Assembly (NCBI GenBank): GCA_019243445.1
Contig: JAFAUH010000392.1
Location: 1-32,661 of the forward strand
Direction of reading: 5' to 3'
DNA length: 32,661 nt
Source of the DNA: Streptomycetaceae bacterium
Lineage (GTDB): Bacteria > Actinomycetota > Actinomycetes > Streptomycetales > Streptomycetaceae
Shown: piece after piece, positions 7,502-17,121 of the stretch
How positions within the stretch are numbered: position 1 is the stretch's first letter
How the letters are laid out: the number at the start of each line of letters is the position of its first letter
The notes under the pieces: generated by a model
Database searches by the model: none
Told to the model about the DNA's origin: nothing
What the model saw: only the letters and a program-made list of their open reading frames with translations
Position numbers and translations under genes: made by a program

Positions 7502-9430
7502 TCAGGAGTTCTTCACCATCAGCGGCAGGAGCTTCTTGCCGGTCGGGCCGATTTGGATCTGCGTGTCCATGGCAGGACAGACACCACAATCAAAACACGG
7601 GGTCCAGCGGCAGTCGTCGACCTCGGTCTCCTCGAGGGCGTCCTGCCAGTCCTCCCAGAGCCAGTCCTTGTCCAGCCCGGAGTCGAGGTGGTCCCAGGGA
7701 AGGACCTCCTCGTAGCCGCGCTCGCGGGTGGTGTACCAGTCGACGTCGACGCCCAGGGGTGGCAGCACGGCATCGGCGCACTCCATCCACCGGTCGTAGG
7801 AGAAGTGCTCGCGCCAACCGTCGAAGCGTCCGCCGTCTTCGTAGACGGCGCGGATCACCGCACCGATGCGCCGGTCCCCGCGCGAGAGCAGGCCCTCGAC
7901 GATGCCCGGCTTGCCGTCGTGGTAGCGAAAGCCGATCGAGCGGCCGTACCTCTTGTCGCCGCGGATCTTGTCGCGCAGTTTCTCCAGCCGGGCATCGGTC
8001 TCCTCGGCGGACAGCTGGGGCGCCCACTGGAAGGGGGTGTGCGGCTTGGGGACGAAACCTCCGATGGAGACCGTACAGCGGATGTCGTTCTTGCCGGAGA
8101 CCTCACGGCCCTTGGCGATGACCTTGGTGGCCATGTCGGCGATCTCCAGCACGTCATCGTCGGTCTCGGTGGGCAGGCCGCACATGAAGTACAGCTTCAC
8201 CTGACGCCAGCCGTTGCCATACGCGGTGGCAACAGTGCGGATCAGGTCCTCCTCCGAGACCATCTTGTTGATGACCTTGCGGATCCGCTCGCTGCCGCCC
8301 TCGGGCGCAAAAGTGAGACCCGAGCGGCGGCCGTTGCGGGTCAGCTCATCGGCAAGGTCGATATTGAAGGCGTCGACCCGGGTCGACGGCAGCGACAGGC
8401 CGATCTTGTCGTCCTCGTACCGGTCGGCAAGGCCTTTGGTGATGTCGGTGATCTCGCTGTGGTCGGCGGACGACAGCGACAGCAGGCCGACCTCCTCAAA
8501 ACCGGTTGCCTTCAGGCCGGCTTCGACCATATCGCCGATGCCTGTGATCGAACGTTCCCGTACCGGGCGGGTGATCATGCCGGCTTGGCAGAAGCGGCAG
8601 CCGCGGGTACAGCCGCGGAAGATCTCCACCGACATCCGCTCGTGGACGGTCTCGGCGAGCGGAACGAGCGGCTGCTTGGGGTAAGGCCACTCGTCCAGAT
8701 CCATGACGGTGTGCTTGGAGACACGCCACGGCACACCGGAGACGTTGGGGACGACGCGGGCGATCCGCCCGTCCGGCAGGTACTCGACACCGTAGAACTT
8801 GGGGATGTACACCCCACCCGTCTTCGCCAAGCGCAGCAGCAGCCCGTCGCGCCCCTCGGGGCGGCCCTCGGCCTTCCAGGCGCGGATGACGTCCGTGATC
8901 TCCAGGACAGCCTGCTCCCCGTCGCCGATGACGGCGGCGTCGATGAAGTCGGCGATTGGCTCGGGGTTGAAGGCGGCGTGACCGCCGGCGATCACGATCG
9001 GATCGTCGAGGGTGCGGGCGGCCGCTTCGAGCGGGATATCGGCGAGGTCGAGGGCAGTGAGCAGGTTGGTGTAGCCGAGCTCGGTGGAGAAGGAGACGCC
9101 GAAGGCGTCGAATTCCTTCACCGGGCGGTGCGCGTCGACGGTGAACTGCGGGACGTGGTGCTGGCGCATCAGCGCCTCCAAGTCCGGCCAGACGCTGTAG
9201 GTGCGCTCGGCGAGTACGCCCTCGCGCTCGTTGAGCACCTCGTAGAGAATCATGACGCCTTGGTTCGGCAGCCCGACCTCGTACGCGTCCGGGTACATCA
9301 AAGACCAACGCACGTCACAGGAGTCCCAGTCCTTGGCGGTGGAGTTCAGTTCTCCGCCGACGTACTGGATGGGCTTCTGGACATGCGGGAGAAGCGCTTC
9401 CAGACGTGGGAAGACCGACTCGACAGGCAT
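7502..9430 (-). CDS. TIGR03960 family radical SAM protein
   Basis: Large B12-binding-like/radical SAM protein of the uncharacterised TIGR03960 family. The 642-residue protein has an N-terminal region with YPDAYEVGLPNQG and GDGEQAVLEI (a cobalamin-binding-like Rossmann part, about 40-230). The 4Fe-4S/SAM-binding motif CTRGCRFC (Cys274, Cys278, Cys281) follows, then the SAM barrel (about 265-500). A conserved C-terminal cysteine cluster TPCFDCGVCPAMD lies near residues 610-622 and could hold a second cluster. The start is ATG at 9430; the ribosome binding site is weak. It forms a conserved pair with the DUF2344 protein, and its neighbours are RNase E and the wall elongation cluster. Substrate unknown. 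Confidence 0.92.
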   Translation of the reverse strand: MPVESVFPRLEALLPHVQKPIQYVGGELNSTAKDWDSCDVRWSLMYPDAYEVGLPNQGVMILYEVLNEREGVLAERTYSVWPDLEALMRQHHVPQFTVDAHRPVKEFDAFGVSFSTELGYTNLLTALDLADIPLEAAARTLDDPIVIAGGHAAFNPEPIADFIDAAVIGDGEQAVLEITDVIRAWKAEGRPEGRDGLLLRLAKTGGVYIPKFYGVEYLPDGRIARVVPNVSGVPWRVSKHTVMDLDEWPYPKQPLVPLAETVHERMSVEIFRGCTRGCRFCQAGMITRPVRERSITGIGDMVEAGLKATGFEEVGLLSLSSADHSEITDITKGLADRYEDDKIGLSLPSTRVDAFNIDLADELTRNGRRSGLTFAPEGGSERIRKVINKMVSEEDLIRTVATAYGNGWRQVKLYFMCGLPTETDDDVLEIADMATKVIAKGREVSGKNDIRCTVSIGGFVPKPHTPFQWAPQLSAEETDARLEKLRDKIRGDKRYGRSIGFRYHDGKPGIVEGLLSRGDRRIGAVIRAVYEDGGRFDGWREHFSYDRWMECADAVLPPLGVDVDWYTTRERGYEEVLPWDHLDSGLDKDWLWEDWQDALEETEVDDCRWTPCFDCGVCPAMDTQIQIGPTGKKLLPLMVKNS

Positions 9431-9550
9431 TGGGGAAATGTCTTTCTCAAGCGGGAATAGGACAAGCGGATGACAACCGGGTATGGGTGACCATCAAGCT
9501 TAGCTCCCTTGCCGCAGTTCGCTGTCAGTCCGAGAGTTTCAGCTCGCGAG

Positions 9551-9574
9551 GCCCGGCCCACGAGGCTACCGGGC
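9551..9574 (-). terminator. Hairpin after rodA
   Basis: GCCCGG (9551-9556) and CCGGGC (9569-9574) form a perfect 6-bp stem with a 12-base loop, 15 bases past the rodA stop. It is a plausible end of the mre cluster transcript, but the stem is short. Confidence 0.4.
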
Positions 9575-9588
9575 ATCCGGACAGGCCC

Positions 9589-10803
9589 CTAGGCCGAGAC
9601 GGGGCGCTGCATGTGGATGGACTGCAGCAGGCCGACGCCGATCCACACCGCGAACATCGATGATCCGCCATACGAGACGAAGGGCAGCGGGATACCTGCG
9701 ACCGGCATGATGCCCAGCGTCATGCCGATGTTCTCGAACGACTGGAAGCCGAACCAGGCGAGTATCCCGGCGGCGATGATGGTGCTGCACAGGTCGGGGG
9801 CGTTGCGGGCGATCCGGCAGGCCCGCCACAGCATGATCCCGACCAGTAGGATGATCAGCACGGCTCCGAGGAAGCCGAGTTCCTCACCTGCCACGGTGAA
9901 AACGAAGTCGGTCTGCTGCTCAGGCACGAACTGGCCTGTGGTCTGGGTGCCGTGGAAGAGTCCCTTGCCGAGCAGGCCACCGGAGCCGATGGCGATGCGC
10001 GCCTGCGCGGTGTTGTAGCCGACGCCCGCCGGATCGAGCGCAGGGTTGGCGAAGGCCGCGAAGCGGTCCACCTGGTACTGCTTGAGGATGTGCAGTTTCC
10101 AGACCAGCACCGCTCCCGCCGAGCCGGCCGCCATCAGCCCGAGCACCCAGCGGTTGGAGGCACCGGAGGCGAGCAGCACGCCCAGCACCGTGGTGACGAT
10201 GACCATCGTCGACCCCAGGTCGGGCATGAGCAAGATGACGCAGATCGGCAGTATGGCGATGCCCAACGCCTGCATGACGGTGCGGTGATCAGGATGCAGC
10301 CGGTCGCCCGCGTCGATGCGCGCGGAGAGGATCATCGCCATCCCCAGCACGATGGTGATCTTGGCGAACTCCGATGGCTGCAGGGAGAATCCGCCGCCGA
10401 GTACGATCCAGGAATGGGCGCCGTTGACCGTCGAGCCGAGCGGTGAGAGCACGGCGAGCAGCAGCACTAGCGACAGCCCGTACAGGATCGGGACGATCGA
10501 CTGCACCCTGCGGTGGCCGAGCACGATCGTCCCGGCGCACAGGCCCATCCCGATGGCCGCGTTGAGCAGGTTGCGGATCAGGAAGTACTCCGGATCGCCG
10601 TGATTGATCTGGGTGCGGTGGATTGTCGCGGACCACACCAGCAGCGAGCCGATGATGGTCAGCGCGACACAGGCCCATACCATCACCCAGTCGAGTCGGC
10701 GGAACGCGGAATCGCGCGCCACCAGCTTGCCCAAGGTGCTGCGTTCAGGTGTGAAGCGGCGAACGGTGTAGCCGCCGCCGACGCCAGTCATACCCGAGGT
10801 CAT
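9589..10803 (-). CDS. rodA: FtsW/RodA/SpoVE family peptidoglycan glycosyltransferase (RodA-like)
   Basis: SEDS-family membrane glycosyltransferase that polymerises lipid II together with PBP2; the orthologous S. coelicolor cluster calls it sfr. The 404-residue protein has about ten hydrophobic helices and typical SEDS segments: WIVLGGGFSLQPSEFAKI, LLMPDLGSTMV, FVPEQQTDFVFTVAGEELGF and LPFVSYGGSSM. The ATG at 10803 overlaps the PBP2 stop codon (ATGA) and has GGAGG 8 bases upstream, so it is translationally coupled to the upstream transpeptidase. It is the last gene of mreB-mreC-mreD-PBP2-rodA. Confidence 0.95.
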   Translation of the reverse strand: MTSGMTGVGGGYTVRRFTPERSTLGKLVARDSAFRRLDWVMVWACVALTIIGSLLVWSATIHRTQINHGDPEYFLIRNLLNAAIGMGLCAGTIVLGHRRVQSIVPILYGLSLVLLLAVLSPLGSTVNGAHSWIVLGGGFSLQPSEFAKITIVLGMAMILSARIDAGDRLHPDHRTVMQALGIAILPICVILLMPDLGSTMVIVTTVLGVLLASGASNRWVLGLMAAGSAGAVLVWKLHILKQYQVDRFAAFANPALDPAGVGYNTAQARIAIGSGGLLGKGLFHGTQTTGQFVPEQQTDFVFTVAGEELGFLGAVLIILLVGIMLWRACRIARNAPDLCSTIIAAGILAWFGFQSFENIGMTLGIMPVAGIPLPFVSYGGSSMFAVWIGVGLLQSIHMQRPVSA

Positions 10804-13022
10804 ACCTGATACCTCCGGCCTAGCAGCAGCTTTTCGTTACGGTCCGGAGGCAGGGCGGCCGGCATGACACCACCGCTCAGGACGGGCCCCGGGTCGGTGG
10901 GGTAGGCGAAGTTCCTCGGGAAAGCGAAGGATGCCTGCTGCACGACGCCGTCGGGGCCGATCTTCGGCAGGTTCTGCGGTGGGTGCGGCAGGATCGCCTT
11001 CTTCGGGTCGATCGAGCCGTCCGGCTGGACGCCGTACAGCGCCGAGTAGATAGTGCGCACTGCCTGGCCGGTGGCTCCGGAACCGGTACCGGCCTGGGCG
11101 ATAGTCATGATGACTGCGTAGTCCTTGGAGTAGGTCGCCAGCCAACCGGTGGTCTGTTTGCCGTAGACCTCCGCTGTACCGGTCTTGGCCTGCAATGGGA
11201 TCTTGTTCTGCGGCCAGCCGCCGAATTTCCACGCGGCTGTGCCCTCGGTGATCACGCCCTGCAGCGCTTGATCGATGTAGGCAATGGTCGACGGAGAGTC
11301 GGGCAGCCTGCCGACTGGCTTCGGCTGGATCTCATGGACGCTCTTGCCGTCGGCGCTGACGATCGCCTTGCCGATGGCCGGCTGGTAGAGCGTGCCGCCG
11401 TTGGAGAGCGCCGAGTAGATCACCGCCTCCTGAATGGGGGTGACGAGGGTGTCTCCCTGGCCGATCGCGTAGTTGGCGGAGTCACCGGCGCGCATCACCA
11501 TGCCGTCTGTGCAGTCCTCGCGGGCAATCTTGCTGGCGTAGTCCTGATTGTTGCTCTTGGCCTGCGCACACCAGATGTTCTTCATCTCGTTGTAGTAGTT
11601 GATCTTCCACTGCCGGTCCGGGACCCGGCCGGTGACCTCACCCGGCAGGTCCACGCCAGTCTTTTGGCCGAGGTGGAACTGGTGGGCGGTCTTGTAGAAC
11701 CAGTCCTTCGGACTCTTCGGGTGCAGCCCGCCGTCCTTGAGCCACTGGTCGTAGGCGAGGCCGTAGAAAACGGTGTCGCAGGAGATCTCGAGCGCCTTAC
11801 CGAGGCTGATGTCGCCGGCGCTCTCGCCCTCGAAGTTCTTGAAGGTCTGGCCGCCGATGTTCATGCTCGAGGTGCACGGGTAGGCATTGGCCTTCGGGTC
11901 GTAGCCCGCCTGCACGGCTGCCGAGGTGGAGATCACCTTGAAGGTCGATCCGGGGGCCCACTGGGCCTGGATGGCACGGTTGAGCAGCGGGTAGTCGGAA
12001 CTGCGGCCAGTGAGTTGTGCGTAGTCCTTGGCCGAGATACCGCCGACCCACTCATTCGGGTCATAGCTGGGCTCGCTCGCCATGGCAATGATCCGGCCGG
12101 TGTGGACGTCCATCACCACTGCTGCGCCCGAGTCGGCCTTGTAGTAGTGGTCGGTGACGGTGTCCCAGGTGTGACGGGCGTCCTGCATCGCCTGGTTGAG
12201 CTGCTGTTCGGTGATGGCCTGCACCCGGGCGTCAAGGCTGGTGACCACATCGCTGCCGGGCTGGGCCGGGGTGTCGCCTGCATCGCCGATCACCCGGCCG
12301 AGGGTATCGACCTGGTAGCGGGTGACGCCGTCGGTGCCGCGCAGTTGGGCGTCGTAGGTGTTCTCGAGCCCGGAACGGCCCACTTGGTCGGTGCGCTGGA
12401 GGGTGGGTTTGCCGTCTTTCTCCGAGGCGGTGATCTCGTTGTCGGTCACCGGCGAGAGATAGCCGAGCGCCTGGGCGGCGTTGGCTCCGTTCGGACCGCC
12501 GTAGTGGCGCACCGCGGTGGGCTGCGCCACGATGCCGGGGAATACCTCGCGGCGCTCCATGATCTGCAGCGCCTGCTGGGTGGTGGCCGTGGTGGTCACC
12601 GGGACGGGCTGGTAGGGCGAGCCGTTCCAGCATGGCTCGGGCGTCCGGGGGCCGCACAGCCGCACTTTGTCGACGACGTCCTGGTACGTCATGCCGAGTA
12701 CGCCCGCGAGACGGGTGAGCACGGCTTTGCCGCCGTCTTTCATCCGCATCAGGTCGGTGCGGTTGACGGTGACGACAAGCCTGGTCTGGTTGTCGGCGAG
12801 GGGAACACCGTGGTCGTCCAGTATCGAACCGCGCACCGCCGGAGCGACGACCTGCTGGATGTTGTTGCTGTTGGCTTCCTGGGTGTACTGCTCACCATTG
12901 CGGATCTGCAGGTACCACAGCCGTCCGCCGAGGGTGAGCAGCATCGAGACAACGATGACCTGCATGATGACGAGGCGGATGGTGACCCGGTAGGTCCTGC
13001 CGGTTTCAGGAATATGTGTCAC
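10800..13022 (-). CDS. mrdA: Penicillin-binding protein 2 (class B transpeptidase)
   Basis: Monofunctional DD-transpeptidase that cross-links peptidoglycan with its SEDS partner RodA. The 740-residue protein has one N-terminal membrane anchor (about 15-37), a pedestal/dimerisation region with RGSILDDHGVPLA (about 64-76) and the transpeptidase domain: active-site STFK (Ser359-Lys362), the PBP2-class SxD motif SCD (414-416), the GQGD loop (521-524) and KTG (613-615). The GTG start at 13022 overlaps the mreD stop (GTGA), showing translational coupling. S. coelicolor names this gene pbp2. It is somewhat longer than E. coli PBP2, with extra sequence near 470-510. Confidence 0.96.
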   Translation of the reverse strand: MTHIPETGRTYRVTIRLVIMQVIVVSMLLTLGGRLWYLQIRNGEQYTQEANSNNIQQVVAPAVRGSILDDHGVPLADNQTRLVVTVNRTDLMRMKDGGKAVLTRLAGVLGMTYQDVVDKVRLCGPRTPEPCWNGSPYQPVPVTTTATTQQALQIMERREVFPGIVAQPTAVRHYGGPNGANAAQALGYLSPVTDNEITASEKDGKPTLQRTDQVGRSGLENTYDAQLRGTDGVTRYQVDTLGRVIGDAGDTPAQPGSDVVTSLDARVQAITEQQLNQAMQDARHTWDTVTDHYYKADSGAAVVMDVHTGRIIAMASEPSYDPNEWVGGISAKDYAQLTGRSSDYPLLNRAIQAQWAPGSTFKVISTSAAVQAGYDPKANAYPCTSSMNIGGQTFKNFEGESAGDISLGKALEISCDTVFYGLAYDQWLKDGGLHPKSPKDWFYKTAHQFHLGQKTGVDLPGEVTGRVPDRQWKINYYNEMKNIWCAQAKSNNQDYASKIAREDCTDGMVMRAGDSANYAIGQGDTLVTPIQEAVIYSALSNGGTLYQPAIGKAIVSADGKSVHEIQPKPVGRLPDSPSTIAYIDQALQGVITEGTAAWKFGGWPQNKIPLQAKTGTAEVYGKQTTGWLATYSKDYAVIMTIAQAGTGSGATGQAVRTIYSALYGVQPDGSIDPKKAILPHPPQNLPKIGPDGVVQQASFAFPRNFAYPTDPGPVLSGGVMPAALPPDRNEKLLLGRRYQV

Positions 13023-13666
13023 AGCTTCCTGCCCCCCTTGAGCAGGCCGGTGCGCTGGCTTCCGATGCGGGTGCGGGAAATGCGGCCGCTACGGGACGAT
13101 CCGGGGGTGATCCGCCGGTACGGGGCGATGCCCCCGCCGCCGAGGGCGTCGTTCCCCATCGGGTCGTTGTCCACCTTGCGGGCGAGCGCCATGATCCATG
13201 GCACGGTGAACGGCGCCAGCAGCAGGTCGTACAGCACCGCTGTGAACAGCAGTTCGCCGAGACCCACATGGCGGGCGGCGGTGTCGCCGACGAGGGCGCC
13301 GACGAGGGCGTAGAGCAGCGTGGAGCCGATCGCTGCGGCCCCGACCACGAGCAGCGGCAGGGAGGCGGAGCGAACCTGCCCGACGTCGGGCTTGGCGAGT
13401 CCGGCGGCGTAGCCGATGACGCACAGCACGAGGGCGTAGCGGCCTGCGGCGTGGTCAGCGGGTGGTGCGAAGTCCGCGAGCAGGCCGGCGCCGAAGCCGA
13501 GGAGCGAGCCGCCTACATGGCCGTAGGTGATGGCGAGGGCGAGGACGACAAGCAGCAACAGGTCGGGCACGGCACCGGGCAGGTGAAGCCGGGCCAACAC
13601 GCTGACCTGCAGCACGAGCGCAACAACGACCAAAGCGATGGAAAGCAGGATCCGGTTGACGCGCAT
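13019..13666 (-). CDS. mreD: Rod shape-determining protein MreD
   Basis: Small polytopic membrane protein of the elongation complex. It links MreC to the lipid II synthesis and transpeptidation machinery. The 215-residue product begins MRVNRILLSIALVVVALVLQ and has five to six hydrophobic helices followed by a basic cytoplasmic C-terminus (about 165-215). The start is ATG at 13666 with GGAGG 7 bases upstream, inside the end of mreC. It is 3 bases from mreC and overlaps the PBP2 gene by 4 bases. In Streptomyces this cluster serves mainly aerial hyphae and spore wall integrity. Confidence 0.93.
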   Translation of the reverse strand: MRVNRILLSIALVVVALVLQVSVLARLHLPGAVPDLLLLVVLALAITYGHVGGSLLGFGAGLLADFAPPADHAAGRYALVLCVIGYAAGLAKPDVGQVRSASLPLLVVGAAAIGSTLLYALVGALVGDTAARHVGLGELLFTAVLYDLLLAPFTVPWIMALARKVDNDPMGNDALGGGGIAPYRRITPGSSRSGRISRTRIGSQRTGLLKGGRKL

Positions 13667-13669
13667 CGC

Positions 13670-14746
13670 TCAGCCTCCATTGTCGTTGCTGGTGTCGGAC
13701 GGTGACGGTGACGGTGGCGCGGATGGCGGTTCCGCAGGAGAGGGAGGATTGCTCGCGCCGGAGGTGAAGGCGTCGTTGGGCGAGAAGCCGGCCGCGCTCG
13801 GGCTCGCCGATGCAGACGTGGACGCGGATGTCGACGCGGACGCCGACGGATTGACGGTGACCGTCACCGTTGGTGTGGGCTTGACCATTGGCTTCGGCGG
13901 CAGGACAGTGTCGCGCGGGTCCGTGCGCGGCGGCACCACGACGATGCCGACAATGTCGAGGCTGGTGAAGCCGACGAACGGCTGCACCTCGACGGTCTTG
14001 GTCAGACCGCCGCCGTGATCGATCCTGACGATCTTTCCGATCGGCACACCTGGTACAAACGGCTTGTCGGCTACCGAGCCGAAGGTGACGAGCCGGTCAC
14101 CATTATGGACGTTGGCGCGCCCGTTGAGCAGTTCGACGCGGATCGGGCGGTCGCCTTGGCCGGTGCCAAAGCCCAGCTCCATGGAGTTCTCCATGCGAGT
14201 ACCGACGGTGAACTGGGGGTCGATGGCGAGCAGCACGGTGGAGGTCGACGGGCCAACGGTGGAGACCCGGCCGACGAGACCATCTCCGTTGATCACCGTC
14301 ATATCGCGCTGGATCCCGTCATTGGATCCCGCGTCAATGGTGACCGTCCAGGAGAAACCCTGGGCGGCTCCTATGGCGATGACCTGGGCGGCCTTGATGC
14401 CGTACTGGCCGGCGCCGGCGATCCGCAGCAGGTTGTCGACCTCGGCGGCCTTGTTGCGGGTGACAGTGTTGCTGCCCAACTGTTCCTTGAGCAGTTCGTT
14501 TTGGTGCTCCAGCGCCGCGAGGCGGTTGTGGCGGGAGGTGGAGTCCCGTACCGCCGCTATGGCATTGCCGACCGGGTTGATGGCATCGGCGACACCATTT
14601 TCCACCGGTCCGAATACCGAGGCGGCCGCGGTGCGGACGCCTTGCAGGGGAGACTGGTCGCCACCGCGGATGTCCACGGTGATGAGCGCGAACGCGATGG
14701 CGACCAGCAGGACCAAGAGCAGTCGGCTCTCTTTTGTGTCCCTCAC
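13670..14746 (-). CDS. mreC: Rod shape-determining protein MreC
   Basis: Bitopic scaffold linking cytoplasmic MreB to periplasmic wall synthases. The 358-residue protein has a transmembrane helix at about 9-26, a coiled-coil region (about 68-105, RLAALEHQNELLKEQL) and the MreC beta domain (about 115-275, with NDGIQRDMTVINGDGLVGRV). A disordered Ser/Thr/Pro/Ala tail (about 300-358, with SASTSAST runs) ends the protein. The start is GTG at 14746; the nearest purine-rich site, AGGAAGG, is rather distant, so initiation may be weak. It is separated from mreB by 131 bp with two hairpins. Confidence 0.95.
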   Translation of the reverse strand: MRDTKESRLLLVLLVAIAFALITVDIRGGDQSPLQGVRTAAASVFGPVENGVADAINPVGNAIAAVRDSTSRHNRLAALEHQNELLKEQLGSNTVTRNKAAEVDNLLRIAGAGQYGIKAAQVIAIGAAQGFSWTVTIDAGSNDGIQRDMTVINGDGLVGRVSTVGPSTSTVLLAIDPQFTVGTRMENSMELGFGTGQGDRPIRVELLNGRANVHNGDRLVTFGSVADKPFVPGVPIGKIVRIDHGGGLTKTVEVQPFVGFTSLDIVGIVVVPPRTDPRDTVLPPKPMVKPTPTVTVTVNPSASASTSASTSASASPSAAGFSPNDAFTSGASNPPSPAEPPSAPPSPSPSDTSNDNGG

Positions 14747-14772
14747 GTGCGGCGGCCGTGCCTTCCTCGTCG

Positions 14773-14804
14773 GACCGGCCGCCTGTCAGGGGCCGCGGCC
14801 GGTC
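14773..14804 (-). terminator. Strong hairpin between mreB and mreC (distal)
   Basis: A perfect 10-bp stem GACCGGCCGC/GCGGCCGGTC (14773-14782 with 14795-14804) with a 12-base loop lies 27 bases before the mreC start. Together with the hairpin at 14842-14859 it could reduce transcription from mreB into mreC. Confidence 0.55.
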
Positions 14805-14841
14805 AGCGATCTCGTAACCGGATGGGAAACGATCTACCGCA

Positions 14842-14859
14842 TGGGTGATCGGTCACCCA
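14842..14859 (-). terminator. Hairpin just after mreB
   Basis: A perfect 7-bp stem TGGGTGA/TCACCCA with a 4-base loop starts 18 bases past the mreB stop. It is a likely partial terminator, giving a short mreB-only transcript plus readthrough into mreCD. Confidence 0.55.
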
Positions 14860-14877
14860 AACGGCGGACCTGGGAGT

Positions 14878-15909
<1,032 letters not shown>

Positions 15910-16124
15910 GAGGATACGTCTGGCCTTCCCGAGCTGGAGCGGTGGGGACTGGGACGACGGATGTGCGCTATGTACGGCTGATAAGCGGTCCGTAGCGAGG
16001 GTTTCATCTTATTAGGTGCGACCGCTGGACCGCGGGCGGGGCCCCTCGGCCATTGTCAGCAGAACACACTGCCGTCCCCTGTAATGGTGACGTCGTGTCG
16101 GGGCGATTGGTTCCCCATCCGCCC

Positions 16125-16136
16125 TGGCATATGCCA
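16125..16136. repeat. Perfect 12-bp palindrome in the mreB upstream region
   Basis: tggcatatgcca is its own reverse complement. It lies 63 bases past the ndk stop and about 215 bp upstream of mreB. It could be an operator; a weaker hairpin CCGGT/ACCGG (16145-16157) nearby may be the ndk terminator. The remainder of 15910-16198 shows nothing else I can support. Confidence 0.4.
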
Positions 16137-16198
16137 TCGTGCGGCCGGTTTCACCGGAGCGCAACATGACTGACATTCAGCCAAACGCCCGGCAGAGT

Positions 16199-16612
16199 TC
16201 AACGGAGTCCAGGGAAGAACAATTTGATCTCGCGATCAGCTGAAGCCTCGGAGTCTGAAGCGTGAATGAGATTCTCCCGGACGATGGTCCCGAAATCACC
16301 ACGAATGCTGCCGGATGCGGCGGCGATGGGGTCCGTCGGCCCGGCGAGCGCCCGCATCCCTTCGATCACGCGTTCACCTTCGACGACGAGGGCGACTGTC
16401 GGACCCGACGACATGAACTCCACAAGCGGCTTGTAGAACGGCTTGTCACGATGTTCGCCATAGTGCTGCTCCAAAGTGGCACTGCCGAGGGTACGGAGTT
16501 CCAGTGCCACGATGGCCCACCCGGCCTTACGTTCGATGCGGCCGATGATCTCACCTACCAGGCCGCGTCGAACAGCATCCGGCTTGAGGAGAACGAGGGT
16601 GCGCTGGCTCAT
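16199..16612 (-). CDS. ndk: Nucleoside diphosphate kinase
   Basis: Transfers the gamma-phosphate of ATP to NDPs via a phosphohistidine, balancing NTP and dNTP pools. The 137-residue product starts MSQRTLVLLKPDAVRRGLVGEI and has the catalytic motif ENLIHASDS with His117, plus the nucleotide-binding KPDA and R-rich loops. Length is typical of bacterial Ndk. The start is ATG at 16612 with GGAG 7 bases upstream. It lies between the DUF4233 gene and mreB on the same strand. Confidence 0.98.
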   Translation of the reverse strand: MSQRTLVLLKPDAVRRGLVGEIIGRIERKAGWAIVALELRTLGSATLEQHYGEHRDKPFYKPLVEFMSSGPTVALVVEGERVIEGMRALAGPTDPIAAASGSIRGDFGTIVRENLIHASDSEASADREIKLFFPGLR

Positions 16613-16693
16613 CGGACGGCTCCAATTGAGTTGAGGCTATGCCGCACCTTACCTGCGCCGTCTGAGGCAAGCGTCACTTGGATCCGCGTACAC

Positions 16694-16709
16694 CCCCGCG
16701 GGCGCGGGG
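16694..16709 (-). terminator. GC palindrome between the DUF4233 gene and ndk
   Basis: CCCCGCG-gg-CGCGGGG has 7-bp arms around a 2-base centre, so a real hairpin would open a pair or two. It lies in the 164-bp gap between the DUF4233 stop and the ndk start and may end the valS-folC transcript. Confidence 0.4.
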
Positions 16710-16776
16710 CCAAAGCGGACTCAGGCGACGCTACCCACCAGTGAACCACGCAGCACTGACAACGGCCGTCAGGCCG

Positions 16777-17103
16777 TCAGGCAGCGTTTCGGGCCTTGAA
16801 CTCGTCGATCCTCCGGCCGTAATGCACGGCAGCCCACCACAGTCCGGCGAAGGCCGTGCCCAGGAAGAACATCGTCGACACCACGAAACCCGAGGCCACA
16901 AGGCCGATCTGCAGCACCCAGCCGATCGCGATCCCGCCCGGTCGGCCGACCATCCCACACAACAGCACGCACAGGACCATCGCAACGCCGCTCACCGTCC
17001 AGACAGTGGCGGCCGAATATCCGGAGAGATTCATTGCGACCAGTCCCGCAAGGCCGATCACGAAGGCCTCACCGATCAGAGTGCTCGCACACAGCGTCCG
17101 CAT
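16777..17103 (-). CDS. DUF4233 small membrane protein
   Basis: A 108-residue protein with four predicted transmembrane helices (about 7-25, 33-51, 56-73, 75-93) and a short basic cytoplasmic tail RRIDEFKARNAA. It matches the actinobacterial DUF4233 family, typically encoded between folC and ndk; function unknown. The start is ATG at 17103 with GGAAGG 10 bases upstream. It follows folC by 18 bases, so the two are probably cotranscribed. Confidence 0.85.
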   Translation of the reverse strand: MRTLCASTLIGEAFVIGLAGLVAMNLSGYSAATVWTVSGVAMVLCVLLCGMVGRPGGIAIGWVLQIGLVASGFVVSTMFFLGTAFAGLWWAAVHYGRRIDEFKARNAA

Positions 17104-17121
17104 TGCCAGCTCGCCTTCCGG

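Noticed and set aside
10983-13313. 776-codon plus-strand frame opposite the PBP2 gene
   Set aside because: It is an antisense shadow; the minus strand carries STFK, SCD and KTG in the right order.
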